A DNA stretch of 64,000 nucleotides from Eudorina sp. 2006-703-Eu-15 (GCA_003117195.1 BDSI01000046.1:633001-697000), one strand, 5' to 3'. Shown: positions 35,937 through 49,378, counted from the stretch's first letter. Notes: a model not told the origin generated them from the letters alone. Program-made: numbers and translations.

Positions 35937-38900
35937 TCAAAACTCCATGGGGGTGTACTTGGGCATGCTGCTGGTGGACCTCTCGGCGCCCAGCCCCACC
36001 TCACTGCCGCGCTGGGACCGGACAGCCGGCGAGGCCGCGCCACTGGTGTGGGCGGCGTCGTACCGGCCGCTGCGCTGCGACTGCCCGCCGGGCGTCGCCG
36101 CGCCGTCGCCACCAAAGCCGCTGACGCCGCCGCTGGCGCGGGCGCCAAAACCGCTGCGGTACGACAACCCGCCAGGCGTTGCCGCGCCACCATTATAGCC
36201 GCTGCCGCCGCCGCCGAAGCCGCTGCGCTGTGATTGGGCCGCCGGCGACGCCGCGCCACCGTCATAGCCTCCGCCGCCGCCGCCGCCGCCGAAGCCGCTG
36301 CGTTGTGATTGGGCCGCCGGCGACGCCGCGCCACCGTTATAGCCGCTGCCGCCGCCGCCGAAGCCGCTGCGCTGTGATTGGGCCGCCGGCGACGCCGCGC
36401 CACCGTTATAGCCGCTGCCGCCGCCGCCGAAGCCGCTGCGCTGTGATTGGGCCGCCGGCGATGCCGTGCCACCGTTATAGCCGCTGCCGCCGCCGCCGAA
36501 GCCGCTGCGCTGCGATAATGCCGCCGGCGATGCCGCGCCGCCGTCGTAGCCGCTGTGCAGCGACAGCGCCGACGGTGACCCCAGGGCCTTGGCGGCGGCG
36601 TCGCCGACGGCTCCCAGCTCGGCGCTGCTGGTGCCGTACCGGCGGTTGGTTCCCGTGACCGATGGCGACACCTCACTTCCTGCGTCGGCATCCCCGTCCG
36701 CAGCCTCCTCGGCCTCGTCAGCAATGCTGCCGGCGTCGTCTGCAGCGGCATCGTAGTCCTCATTAGGAGCAGCGGCGCCGCCGCTTGGGCGGTACTGGCC
36801 TTGCACGTAGTCGCGCGGGGTCGCGTGGCTGGTGCTGCGGCGAGACTGAGCCACAGAGCCGGCCACACTGGCGTCATCCCCTCGCCCTCCGTACCCGCTG
36901 CGCTGCGACAGCGGCGCCGGCGATGCCGCGCCGCCGCCGTAATCACCGCCGTACTCGCTGCGATGCGACAGCGGCGCCGCGACGGCGGCGTCGTACGCGC
37001 TACCAGCATGGACGCTGCGCTGCGATTGCCCACCCGGCGTCGCCGCGCCGCCACCGTAATCACCGCCGTAGCCGCTGCGCTGCGACAGCGGCGCCGGCGC
37101 CGCGACGGCGGCGTCATACGCGCTACCAGCATAGACGCTGCGCTGCGATTGCCCACCCGGCGTCGCCGCGCCGCCACCGTCGTACCCTCCAGCGCCACTG
37201 CGCTGAGACCGGGCCGTCGGCGTGGCTGCCCCGTCGTCGTACCCGCCACTCAAGCCGCTGCGATGAGACAGGGCAGCCTCAGAGGGGGCACGGGGATAAC
37301 CGGTATCCCCGCCGGCAAAGCCGCTGCGCTGAGATTGGCCCCCTGGTGTCGCCGTGCCGCCGGCCGCAACCCAACCATCACTCTTGCCGCTGCGCAACGA
37401 CTGCGCACCCGGCGTTGCCGCACCACCGCCGTACTCATCACGACCGCCGTCCCCGCCGCTGCGCTGGGACGCCGCCGCCGCCGCCGCCGCGCCCACCTCC
37501 GCGCTGCGGTACGACCGGACCGACGCGGCCGGTGACGCCGCCACGGCGCCGGCCCAGTTGTGGCCGCCGCCGCTGCCAATGTCGCTGCCGCCGACGCCGC
37601 GCTGCGACCCGGCCATCGACGCCGGCGTCGCCGGCACACCGCCGCCGAAGGCGTCACCGTCGCCCGAGACGCGGATGCCCCCGGCGCCGCCGCTGCCCGA
37701 CAGGCGGCTCGCGACGGCAGACCCCAGGTTGGAGGGTGCCCTCTGGGAGCCCATCGGGGTGCCGATGACGCTGCCGGGCTCGGGCAGGGAGGCAGCGCGC
37801 TGCGAGTAGGGTGTGGAGGCGGTGGACATGGGGGCGGGGCCGCCGGCGTCACCGAACTCGGAGCCGTGGGTGCTGCCGGCAGCCGCCGGGACGCTGTGCA
37901 GGGAGGTGGCCCCCCGGTGCGCGCCCGAGCCGGCCAGGGGCGGCGGGCGGGATACGTTCGACCTGCGGTGGTGGGAGAGGCGGGCGGTGGTCGGGGAAGA
38001 ATCAAGGGTGGTGGGTGGCAAATGGCGGGCGGAAGGTTTGGGACGGACCGGGCGCAGCAGGGACGGGAGGGCGGGGGAGAGGGTCCGATGGCTGGGCTCG
38101 CGGAGTCATCCGGACGGACCTGCTTCCGGGTGGCGCTCGGGCGGCATGTGTGTATTCCGGGGAGTTGCGAATCGGTCGACACACTGACGTGTTTATGTTG
38201 TTGGTGTTGTAAAGTGGGTGGGTGGGCTGAGGCCCTCGTGCCTGCCCGTCCCCGTGACAGCGTGCAAGGCCCTCAGGCCATCAGGCCCTCGGGGGATGAG
38301 GCCTGGCGGGGCAAGTAGGCTGCACGACCGTGCTGACCGACATGACCGCGGGCGCACTCGAGGGAATCACTCCACTGACTCCGAAAGGGATGCAACCCCC
38401 TCCCGCGAACGGCGCGGCGCGGCACCGTCACAGATCGTTTCACAGCAGCACCCCCCACCCCCCACCCTCCACCCACCCACGTGGGGTGGGCATCACACCC
38501 CAACCCCTCTTGCGGCTCCCGCCGCCCGTCCGTTGCCCCCTCCACACTTCCCACCCCCCACCCCACCTGATGGAGGACACCGACGGCGCCGCCGACTTGG
38601 GCACCGACGCCACGGACGCTGCCGGCGGGTTGGATGCGGCGGAGGAGCGACCCGGCATGGAGGCCAGGCGGCCCATGACCCGCGTGTCCGCCAGGTAGCC
38701 TTTGACCTCGTCGATGCGGTGCAGCAGGTCCTGGGCCACCGGGGAAGTTGCCCCCAGGTGGCGCTGGTAGAACTCCAGGGCCTGGATGAGTGGGGCGGGG
38801 TGGGGCGGCATGGGGTGGGGTAGTGTGGGGGGCAAGGGGGGAAATAGGAAACTGATAGACGTTTGCAAACTGCACTGCTGCTGCCAGAGCGACGGTCCGA

Positions 38901-39883
38901 CGGGAAAAGAACGGTACAGTGCCATAGATCGCCAGAGACGACGACGGTGTAGGCGTCGGTGGTGTCGAAACGAAGCAAGACAAATCGGAGACATTAGGCT
39001 GCCCAGTGCAAAATTTCGGAAAACATTTTCAATCGAACGGTTGAGGGGCCGCTGGCGGCGTATAGGCAATAAGAGCCCAAGCTCCCAACGTCAACGTTCA
39101 GGATCACAGTAAAGTCAGGAAGGGGAAAAGGCGGGGAAGAATACGAGGGGCGGGGTGAAGACAAGGGAGCTAGGAGGGATGGGCGGGACGGAGACGGCCG
39201 TGGCGGTGAATTGTGACAGCCCACATCGGCCGCCTCCAGACTTGCTCCTGGTCGTCCCCTTCGCGCCCCGCCCCAACACCCCAACGCCCCACGGCACCGT
39301 AGAATGCCCGCACGTACGCCCACACCGTACATTCGTGTCGTACCTGGTTGAACATGTGTTGCGCGGTTCGGAAGTCGCCGCTGGCCAGCGCCACGTCACC
39401 CCTCAGCTTGAGCACCTCCGCCACCTGCAGCTCCTTGCGAACCGGGTCATTGCCGAACAGCTCCGTCACCACACCCGTCAGCTCCTCGTAGCAGGCGGCG
39501 GCGCCCTCCTGGTGGGGCGAAGGGGGGGGGGGCAGCACCGCACACACACATTCACATGCTATCATAGGTATATTGGTAAATGGGTCGGGCGGGTTTGGTC
39601 CGGGCGTGGTTGGTCCGGGCGGGTTTGGTCCCGGCGGGTTTGGTCCCGGCGGGGTTTCTCGCCAAACAAATGCACACAAAAACGCACACGCTCAGTTCTC
39701 CCACGTACCGGTGTGCACCGGTGTGTCACATGCGCAGCAGTGAAGGGCGGCCACATACCGACGTCTCCGGTTCCGACCCCGAGGGAGTCAAGGCACCCGC
39801 ACCCGCACACAGCCACAGACACACACACACACACAGCGTCGGGCCCGGTCGGGCGGGTTCCTTTCCTATAAAACACAGTTTTT

Positions 39884-39947
<64 letters not shown>

Positions 39948-42900
39948 GCGCGCATGTTTGGGCTTCCCACTGAACACCCCTGCGCACAACTGCCTTGCCA
40001 GTTGCCATCGACACCTGAGCGCCGTGCGAAGGCGGGCACGTCGCACAGCGCACACACCCGGGTCCGCACATACCGTATTCCCACACCATAATTCGGTGTA
40101 ATACCGACAACACAGCACCATCCTAGCCTGCAGCAGCAGCAGCTATGTACGACGGAGGCGCCGGCATACGGCACTCACGTAATCCCTCTTATCCACCAGC
40201 AGGGCGCCCTTGTCCTTGAGCGCCTGGATGTGGCGGGCGGGGGGCAGCCAGCCGTACCCCCCGTACTGTGCAAACGCCGACAGGATTTCGTTGACGATGC
40301 CCAGCCGCAGGACGTTCTTGCGCTGCAGGGCTGCGGATCAGACCGGAAGCGACCGGATTAGAGATCGGAGCAGAGATCCGCGCAGAGATCAGATTAGAGA
40401 TCGGAGCAGAGATCAGATTAGAAATTGGAGCAGAGATCGGAGCAGAGATCATGGCGGAGACCGTATGCGAACGGCAGCAGAGGTGAGGCGGCCCAGGATC
40501 GAGCATGGGGGAAGTCATGCGCGCTCGCTACCCGCCCCGAGCCCGCCCGGGAACCCACCCACCCCACCCACCCACCCACCGGCAGCCCAATCGACAGCAG
40601 CTCGGCGCCCCTCCCCACCGACCCCACCGTCCTCACCCACCGTAGGCCGTGCCGATGCCTGCGCAGAAGTCCAGGGAGCGGCGCCACAGCGCCTGGAAGG
40701 TGGGGTGGTTCACCTTGCCCTGGCGGCCAATGGCCTCCTCCATCCTGGATGGGGGGGACACCAGGGAGGGAGGCAGGGAAGGGAAGGGGGATCAAGGGAA
40801 AACCCAGCCCACGGGAAGGGTGCCAGGCCGGGGGAGGGGGGGCCAGGACGGGTTTCAAGCCGGGGGCTTGGGTACGCCCTGGGACGGGGGCTTCAATGGC
40901 TGCGATGGACCTGCCATCTGTCATCATACCACTGGGGGGGGCTGCTTTGCAGCCGCCCACAGGCAACGAGCGGCCTACCGTCATCACGACGGCTGCGGCA
41001 CGAACCCTCCACGGCGTGACAGCTGGGCGGCTTGGCGGAGGACGGCTGGACCCTGGACGGCCGAGAGCCGCCGGCCAGTCGGATCACCTCGGGACCTACC
41101 CCTGTCCGTAAGTCGCTGCGCCGTACCCGTACCTGGATCCCTCTTTGTCAATCACGTGGTTCAGGCAGTACATGGCGGCGTCGTATGACCGCTCTGCTTC
41201 GCCGGCCAGGCGTACGACCTCGGCCTGGTGGTGGTTGGCCTCGTCCCTGCGCGCGCGGACCGCATGGCGCGGGGGGACGGGGGCCCAGCTGGCGAGGGTG
41301 AGAGGGTGCGGTGGTGCGCATGATGGAGTCCCCGCAGCCGCCACGAGGCCGACCGTCCCGCACTCTTTTCCGGCTTCACTTGCGCGCCAAGACCTCCAAA
41401 CCCAATCATGTCGCACATGTCCATCCCCAGCCCCCTCATGTATCTTCCTCAGCCCCCCCATGTCCTTTCCCCAGCCCCCTCATGTCCTTTCCCCAGCCCC
41501 CTCATGTATCTTCCCCAGCCCCCTTCCCACCCTGGCCATTCCCAAGACGCCGCAACAGTCAGGCGCAGTGCCTCATGCCCTGCCCAACACACGCCTACAG
41601 CCCCACCCAGTTCATTCGCAGCCGCGACACCCCCTCAACCCGCCACCCCAGCCACCCACCTCACCCCACCCCCACCCCGGTCCCTTCCCGAACCAGCCGC
41701 ACCTGTAGTGCTGCTCCTGCTTGCGGTACTTCTCGAGCTGCTCGGCCGGGTAGAAGGCGTCCCCACGATCGGTGCGGCGGTCTAGGCGGGCGGCGGCCTC
41801 CTCAGCGCTGCGCAGGGAGGACTTGCGGTCTGCATGCGGGTGCCGCAGCAGCAGCGGGGGGCCGAGGGGGGAAGAGGGGGGGGGCCGGGGCGGGGCGGGG
41901 GCACACACAGGGGCGAACGAAAGGGGGAGCGCGTGTTAAGAAAAAAGGAAAACCGAACGAGAAACCGACCCGCGCGCTGGCCAGGGGGTTAAACGGGGAT
42001 GAGGGCTGGTATGCAGCAGGCGCGCACGCGGGAGGTGGCGTCGGTGACCGGATGGGGATTAGGGGCCATCACCAGTTCATTAAGTCTTCGCCGAATGCAG
42101 GGGCGCGCCTCCGCGCCTTGTCGTCATCTACACCCAGCCACACGCACACCCAGCGGCCTGTTCAGCGGACACCGTCGAGAGCCGCAAGGCTCCTCGACAA
42201 GCGCGCCACCACCTGTCTCGAGAAGCGCGCCACCACCTGTCCTCATCGGGGCACGACATGACGTGGCAGCCACGTGACCGCCTATCGAAGACAAGACGAC
42301 GACACGACAGCCGTCCGTTGCACTTCACAAACCCTTCACCACATCCTTGGACTGGCGCAACTGCTAGCACGTCGCAGCACCCACCCGAACCGGGCCCCCC
42401 CACCGCCCCCTCCGCACCTCCCTCCGCCGCCTCCGCGTCCTTGAGCTTGGCGTTGGCCAGCACCCCGTGGCTCTGAGCCATCAGCGCGACGATGCCCGCG
42501 TCGGTGACCTGCGGCGGTGAAAACCCACCACAGGCGAGTGGGGCCGGAAGGGGGCGGGGCGGGGCGGGGTAGGGTGGGCTGGGGCAGAGGCGCGCCGGAT
42601 ATGTGATGGGCTGGGGATGAATCGGGGTGAGGAGGAGGGAGATAGCGAGGACAAACCGACACGTACACAACACCGGGACGAGACTGACACGCGAGCCGCT
42701 CCGGCGCATTCCGTGCGCGGCCTCCCTCCCCTCCCGGGCGGCGTTCGCAGCAGGTTGGGCGGGACGGGTCGGCCCGGCCAGCACCCAGGGGTCGTTCTAG
42801 AACACCATAGGTCGTATCTCCCATACACGTCTCTCCCCATCTCATCTCATCTCGTCTCATCTCATCTCATCTCATCTCGTCTCATCTCATCTCGTCTCAT

Positions 42901-45900
42901 CTCATCTCATCTCATCTCATCTCATCTCATCTCATCTCATCTCATCTCATCTCATCTCATCTCATCTCATCTCATCTCACTCACCCCACCCCACCCCCCC
43001 CACCCCACCCCTCCCCCCCCCCCTCCCCTCCCCTCCCCCCCTCCCCTCCCCCCCCCCCCCTCCCCTCCCCTCCCTCCCCTCCCCTCCCTCCCTCCCCTCC
43101 CCTCCCCTCCCTCCCCTCCCTCCCTCCCCTCCCCTCCCCTCCCCTCCCCTCCCCTCCCTCCCCTCCCCTCCCCTCCCTCCCCTCCCCTCCCCTCCCTCCC
43201 CTCCCTCCCCTCCCTCCCTCCCCTCCCCTCCCTCCCCTCCCCTCCCCTCCCCTCCCCTCCCCTCCCCTCCCCTCCCCTCCCCTCCCCTCCCTCCCCTCCC
43301 TCCCCTCCCTCCCCTCCCCTCCCCTCCCTCCCCTCCCCTCCCCTGCCCTCCCCTCCCATTCCGGTCCAGAGACCCACCGAGTCAATGGTGGATCGCTTGA
43401 TGCCGCCCAGGTCGTTGTCCTCCGCCTCCTCCGCGGTCCAGGCCACCGGCTCCTGGGAGGCGGAACAAGAGGCGAGGAGGAGGGCGGAGCGGGGCAGAGT
43501 GGAACGTGATCAGGGTGAGCAGGGCAACATGTGTCAGGCCAATTGTTAGACTTCCGGCTGCCCCTTCCGCCCGCCCCTTCCGTCCTGCTCCTGGAAGCCG
43601 CGCGCACTGCAGAGGTACGGAACGCACTAATTGGTCCACACTGGAACGCCGCCCTGCGCGTTCCGTGGGCTCTCTCCCTGCCCCCTTTCCCCCGCCTCCG
43701 TCACTGTTCCCAAGCCCTCCCCGCCCGAATCTCAAGTCACATCCGTGCAACAATGTACACGTGTGTGGACCCACCCGTCCACCAACACCACTCGCCAACA
43801 CCACCCACCTACCCCCACACACCCAAATCAAACCACCCTATTACACCGCTGAAACCTGGCACGCCGCGCGTTTCCCTGGCACTGCCTCCTTCACGCCGTC
43901 CTTCCACCACCCATGACCCCGTCCCACGACGGCCCGGTGCATGTGGCCCCTCACCGTGAGGTTGGCGGCCTTGACCAGGAGCGCCAGGGCCTTACGGGCC
44001 TGGTTGCAGCAGGCCTCGGGCGGTATGCCCGCCACCGCCGCGGAGGACAGCAGCGCCTCGGCCCTCATCACCTGGACCTCGGTCCGCAGCGCCTGCGCCG
44101 CCTCCTTGTCCACCTTGGGGACCTCCTTGGGGATCGCCGCCAGGGCCCTGGAAGGGAAGGGTGTTTCGACGGTGGTGGCGAAATTGGTGTGTATTCGTAG
44201 GCAGAGCAGGACTGCGTGCGGGATTGGTGTGTGTACGCGATTAGAAAAGAAAACATATGTGTGTGTTCCCCCTTCGCTTTGTTCCCGCTTTCGGCGCCTC
44301 GTCCGGCACACACCGGGAGGACCCACCACCCGGTGTGTAGCACCCATCAGCCTCCACCAGCCTCAGAGACCCTCACCTGCCTCCGCCAGCAGCATGGAAC
44401 GTGTCCAACCAGTTTCCTGTACCCCATCTTCCGCGGCGTCCTCAGCACCCATCCCCCTTTCCGCCGCGCTCCAACCTCCCCACCGCACCGTCCCGCCGCC
44501 CCCCACCCTCCACTCACTGTTTTCCGTGATCTGACGCCTGCCGGTCGCACCCCAGCCCCTGGTAGGCCCTCGCCAGTGCGAAGTGCGCCTTGGCCAGCAG
44601 CAAGGGCTCCTCGTTCACAATCACCGGCATGGTGCGCCACACCACCTTGGCGTGACCCAGCGCCAACTGGGCCAGGTTCACCACCAGCCAGGGATCCTTG
44701 CCGATCTGAGGAGACAGAAATGACGGGCGGAGGGGGGCCCGAGGGGGGGCCGGAGAGAGTGGATGGGGTCCGGGAACGACGGTTGGTGGTTTAGACGGTA
44801 TGCCCTGTTCTGTGGGGAATGAAACCATCAACGAGGGAGGCTCAACCCAGCAGTGCGCGTACGAGGGGTACGGTAACTTGTCCGTACGGCCGCTGACGGA
44901 CGCGGGCTGATGAGGCTGTGCCGACCGATCAGGTCCACGGAAGAGTGGGTGCGGGTGTGCGGGGTGAATTTGGGGATGGGGACGGATGACGGCGCCGCCA
45001 CCTTGCGCAGCGCAATCACCTGTTGTAAAGGATTTGAGTTGCACAGACCAACGTATCTGGATGGCAAGTTTCCGACCCACTCTGGTGCCCACCCCCGACC
45101 GCTTGCCTCCGCCAGCCGCTCTGCCCCAACCACCTGCACGCCGCTGACTGAACCACAAGCCCCCCGTCCAGACCAGAGATCACTCAAGCACCCCACCTGC
45201 GACGCAGCCTCCAGGTCAGCGTTCACCTCCGCCAGTCGTACGGCAGGAGTGTCCGCTTCCAGCTCCTCCAACGGGTCCGGACCGCCGTACTCATCCCCCG
45301 CCAGCCCCGCAATGCCGCTCATACCCAGGTTGCCCGCCCGGTTCGGGCCGCGGCGGCGGGTGCCCCCGGGGGCCACGTCGTCGTCATCGTCGGCATCAGC
45401 TCCAGGGGAGGGCGGTAGGTCCATGTCTTCATCCGCCAGCGTGGTGGGTTCACCTGCGGGTTGCACGCAGGGGAGCGACCACCTCGAATCGCTGGGATGG
45501 GAGAAGCAGGGGCCAAACAAAAACAGTCCAGACACACCCAAGCCCGGCGACAATCACTTACTTACCGGGGGCCGGGGGCAGTCTGTGCAATCCTTATACG
45601 GTCATGAGAGTCGGCTTTTCGTAAGCGTGCATTTCCATATTGTGTTCTGTTCCGCACATCTGTTGTAGCGTGTTCGTGTTCAACCTCTCTGGGGCAACAC
45701 AGGAACCAAAACCAACCACATAGACACTGAAAGTATATCCGCCCCCGGCAGGAAGATGGACTTTCCGGCCGCAATCCGACATCAGCAGTGCGACCCACCA
45801 TCCACATCGATGACTTCTTCGTCGGACACCACACTGAAAGCAGCCTTGCCGCCGCGAACCGAGCTGGCGGCGACGCTGCGGGCGCTGCGGGCGCTGCGCG

Positions 45901-46426
45901 CGCTTCGCGCGCTACGGATGCGTGCCGCTGCCCCGCTGCTGCGGTGACCGCCGCCGCCGCCGCCGCCACCACCGCCGCCGCCGTCGGCGTCGGCGTCGCC
46001 GCCGTCGCCGCTCGTGGCGGAGGCATCCATACGAGCCACCTTCTTCAGATGCAGGTTGGTGAGGGGCGCCGGGGGAGGGCGGGGCGCGGGCGCCGAGAAC
46101 ATGCTCCGCGAGAGCTGCAGGGACGGGTCACGGGTCGAGACTCAGCTCGAAAGCATAAGGGCAGGAGCTGAGATGCGGCTCCCATTGAAGATGTGACGCA
46201 TTACAACCCCGCCAGGCGTACCGTACTCCGGCCAAGGCCGGGCCGGCCGCACAGCGCTGAAGCGCTTTATGACATTGACGATGTCAATGCCTACATCGAG
46301 GTTGAGACGCACCTGCACGGGGTCTACCTCCGGCGGTGCAAGCAACTCCGCGTCATCGAGCCGTCCTGAACGGACTCGACCTGGCGCCCTTGCATCGGGC
46401 GCTGGAATGGGATAGCTGCCAGCCAT
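35937..46426 (-). CDS. 1384-aa TPR-like helical protein with a repetitive Ser/Gly tail
   Basis: Fifteen exons: 46426-46313, 46114-45799, 45453-45197, 45019-45002 (an 18 bp microexon), 44705-44518, 44147-43955, 43452-43378, 42508-42418, 41829-41703, 41246-41133, 40744-40641, 40330-40179, 39508-39344, 38781-38567, 37962-35937. The sum is 4155 bp and every phase agrees. Residues 1-40 start MAGSYPIPAPD. Exon 2 has LTNLHLKKVARMDA, a Gly run and ARSARSARSARS. Exon 3 is acidic (ADADDDDDVAPGG). Residues about 240-700 are helical repeats, e.g. EPLLLAKAHFALARAYQGLG, AEVLKLRGDVALASGDFRTA and ALEFYQRHLG, which look like TPRs. The last ~675 residues are tandem SQRSGFGGGGSGYNGGAAS-like repeats ending YTPMEF. 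I do not recognise the family; a scaffold role, perhaps ciliary, is only a guess. Confidence 0.72.
36180..36545 (-). repeat. in-frame tandem coding repeat (~75 bp unit)
   Basis: Five near-identical units encode SGYNGGAASPAAQSQRSGFG-type blocks within the last exon. Looser variants (AASPAPLSQRSGYGG, ATPGGQSQRSVYAG) extend to about 37560. Copies differ mainly at third positions or by short Gly-codon runs. Confidence 0.85.
39884..39947 (+). repeat. (CA)n microsatellite in an intron
   Basis: About 30 CA units followed by CGCGCG, in the intron between exons 40330-40179 and 39508-39344. A shorter CA run lies at 39822-39834. Confidence 0.95.
40340..40450 (+). repeat. GAGATC(A/G)GA-type tandem repeat in an intron
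   Basis: About 12 bp units (AGAGATCGGAGC / AGAGATCAGATT) repeat roughly nine times, directly upstream (minus sense) of the exon starting at 40330. Confidence 0.8.
41425..41530 (+). repeat. ~23 bp tandem repeat (CCCCAGCCCCCTCATGT) in an intron
   Basis: About four to five copies of a CCCCAGCCCCCTCATGTATC / TCATGTCCTTTC unit in the intron between exons 41829-41703 and 41246-41133. Confidence 0.8.
42838..42980 (+). repeat. (ATCTC)n pentamer array in an intron
   Basis: About 28 tandem CATCT/CGTCT pentamers, in the intron between exons 43452-43378 and 42508-42418. Confidence 0.95.
42981..43360 (+). repeat. (CCCTCC)n / (CCCCT)n polypyrimidine tract
   Basis: About 380 bp of nearly pure C/T on the plus strand (purine on the transcribed gene's sense strand), ending 18 bp before exon 43452-43378. 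Such mirror-symmetric polypurine tracts can form H-DNA. Because the gene runs on the minus strand, the tract in the pre-mRNA is G/A-rich and lies just after the donor of the GGG/TCG exon. Confidence 0.95.
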
Positions 46427-49300
46427 TTTTGAAAGTCTGTAACGAAATTTTACAGCGTAATGGGGACCACACCAAAAACCATTCGAAGGGCGGGCCGGAA
46501 CCAAACGCGGAAATAAGGACATATAGAGTAAGAGGACTGGATCAAGCTAATTTTGATGGACATGGGAAAATTTCACAGCAGCATTCCCCGGATCCGTGCA
46601 GGCGACTGGGCCTGCAAATCCAGAATGCACAATGCCCATATTATTCCTGCCAGTTATTTACCTATACAAAATCTATACTCCAATCTCGCTATTAGCTGGT
46701 GTGCCGACAACTCTAAGTTCGCAAGCGCGGCTCCGTTGTCCAAACGCCAGTAGGCTTCGCTTCGGGCAAACAAAGTTGTAATGCCTTCCTTATGATTGAT
46801 AATTTAAGCCTAAATGCAACGAGATGATATATAAGTTCGCGATGACCTGCTACGCTGCCAGCAACAATGTTGTTGTCGCCTCAGCTGACAATGCTGGATG
46901 CAGTAATGTAGCGAGTGGCATTTGTTAACATACTGCACCCGCAACATACATCTCAACCGTTCGTCGTAGACGTTGTACGATGATACAGGCTGTTTCTTTC
47001 GCAACATTTGCTCCCTATTATGTCATTTGGTCTCTGACTCTGTATTCGGATTAGCTTTATAAAAATTAAGTGTCAAAGTTTACAAACAGAAATCTTCCGT
47101 GCCGTGCCTTGTTACATCATAGCACGGATGTGATCAAAAGTGATATCATAATTGTTGTTCTCGGTGCCATATATAAGGGTCGCAGGCTTTGGCGCAATGG
47201 CTGTTATTGGTTCAATAAAAAGTTAAGCATGGGCCCCGAGCACGGATGATATGCACATTGAGGAGTGTTTCCAACTTGAAATCAATTAGCCGCCTGGTGT
47301 GGTCACTGTTTTGGGTGCCGCGGACTCCAGTGCCTGGTAGGATCTACATCGCGGCCGACATGGCGGCGACACGAGGGTCCCCGCGGCCCCGCACCAAGCG
47401 CTTGTCACCCCCTCTCCCGCGCCCTTTCCCCGCACTGAGGGCGCTTGTAAGAACCCCCACTCAGGCCCCTGCCGCCCCCTCCTCCGCCCCTGACGCCTTT
47501 CTGCGCCGAGGGCGCTTCCTGCCCCCTCCCACCCCTGCCTACTCCCGCCTCCCGCGGCCACCCTCCCCGCGCTGAGATCGCCTGCTGCCCGGCCCCCCCC
47601 CGTCCGAGAGCCTTTGCCCCCCGCCCCCTCGCATTGTCGCTGTCCGGGTATTGTGCTGCTTCCATTTGTGGACTCTCAGGGTTGAAGCTCATGGCTGCAG
47701 CATGGCAGGACTGTGGGTACGACTCCGCCGCCATTCATAACGAGGCCGCCTGGTCTTTCGATACTCAGCAGCAAAACACCAGCAACCAGCCTTCTGGCCG
47801 TCAAACGCGCGTCGTCACACCATGGGCCGAATGTTTTGACCGCTGAGTTCTTGGCCGCTGGCATCACTACGCTGGCTGACCCGGCTGTAGGATTCCGCCG
47901 CTTATCAACTACGGCACGCCGTCACTAAAGCTGACAATGATCTGCGGCCTGTCATTGACCTTGTCTGAGCGGCCTGCTGCGATTTCGGTCGGGTCGGCGC
48001 CGAACTGAGGCTCGAGACCAGGGCCGCTGCCAAATTTATCGTTCGTACTACGGGTAACATTTACTGCATTTGGCGGGGGGGATGTCAGGCTCCAATGAGG
48101 TTCAGCCATGTCGCCGACACTGCTCTCTATCAGTTTGCTCGCTGACCGACTTACCTCCGCCCCTGTCGGCGAGTCACGACGCCTGGCTGTAAACCATCGT
48201 CGGATGCCCAGCTCACTGCGGTTCTTACCTCAGCAAACATGTTGACTTCTTCCACCTGCACCTGCTGTTATCAGCTGGCTGACAAATGCCAACTCGCTGC
48301 ATTCGCTGCGAGCACCTAACTTCTGCCGCAGTTGCTTATCTCCTCCAGCTTCCTTACAAAATGGCAGCTCTTATCACAATGACAGTACGTCTGTGCAGTG
48401 ATAGAGATCAACACGGACTGCATCCCGTGTTGCTCTGAGATAGTCGCCGGCCGCCGATCCTAAGATACGCCGTACAGTTATTACCATCCCGCGGGTCAAC
48501 GGTCACATATACACCTGACCCGCCACCGTTACCCATAACTACTGCTAACGGCTGGCCCGCAATTGGCACGAACCACAACGGTGCACGACAGGGATTTCTG
48601 GGTCCTGACGCCGACGTGCTTGTGTTAATGTTTGCGAGCGGCCAAGGTGTCGGGCCAGCCCGGAGGCTGGGCTGGTTGACCGAGGGACAATGCAGCCTCC
48701 GCATCGCACGGTGGCAGCTGTCTGCCATATTGCGGGGCGATGCAGTCCTGGGGCCCCCAACTAGGGGGCCCGTGTGGACTCGCCGCGGTGCGCCAGCTCC
48801 CGGGGCCGGGTGGGTCATGGACTTATGGTGGCTGCTCGCCTGTGATGTCAGCACTGTCATGACACAGGACGTGATTGACACAACACGTGGAAACCGATAG
48901 GAGGCAATTGTCATGACAGGTGTCGGGATATTGGTATCCGTCGTAGTGCAGTTTCTCCCGTCAGTTGGTCGAATGGCTGTTGGTCAGTTAGTCATTGCTA
49001 GTGCTGAGTCTCAGGCGAGTCTATCAGGTTTGGAAATTATCTGTTCTACTAATTCTGGTCTTTCCCTAGTGCTATTGCAGCTGCTGTGTTGGTTGGGTGA
49101 GCCCCCATTGGCGCGCACTTGTATCAGTTGGTCCGGGACTCCAGGAGGGCCGCCGCGCCACTTAGGTCCGCTGCTCAGGTAGGCTGAGCAGCGATATGTC
49201 TCGACGATCACGTTGTTGATTACTACTTGACTGTAGGATTAACGAGAACACGAACATTGTCAGGGCGGCGCCTCTTGGCGCGCAGCTTTTGCTAATAGGA
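46427..49300. other. gene-free region upstream of the TPR-like gene
   Basis: 46427-47280 is AT-rich and is the likely promoter region of the minus-strand gene; TATATA-containing stretches occur at 46826-46833 and 47168-47175. 47350-47640 is a C-rich degenerate repeat around GAGGGCGCTT. 47650-49300 holds no gene I can support. Confidence 0.4.
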
Positions 49301-49365
49301 TGGCATTGCTGTTTTTTTGTTTTTTTTTTGAATATCTGAAGGAATCAGGACTCGGGACCGGGTGC
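49300..49365 (-). mobile_element. truncated tail of a SINE-like retroposon
   Basis: On the minus strand the sequence matches the 3' end of the SINE at 50139-49717 (CCGAGTCCTGATTCCTTCAG versus CCGAGTCCTGGTTCCTTCAG) and runs into a similar A-rich tail (ten A, C, seven A). The head is missing. Confidence 0.5.
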
Positions 49366-49378
49366 CTTTGCACATGTT

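Noticed and set aside
39866..40174. Cys-Val repeat frames (VCVCVCVC)
   Set aside because: Reverse translation of the (CA)n microsatellite.
42617..43549. 310-codon plus-strand frame with SHLISSRL and SPPLPSPP repeats
   Set aside because: Translation of pentamer and polypyrimidine repeats in an intron.
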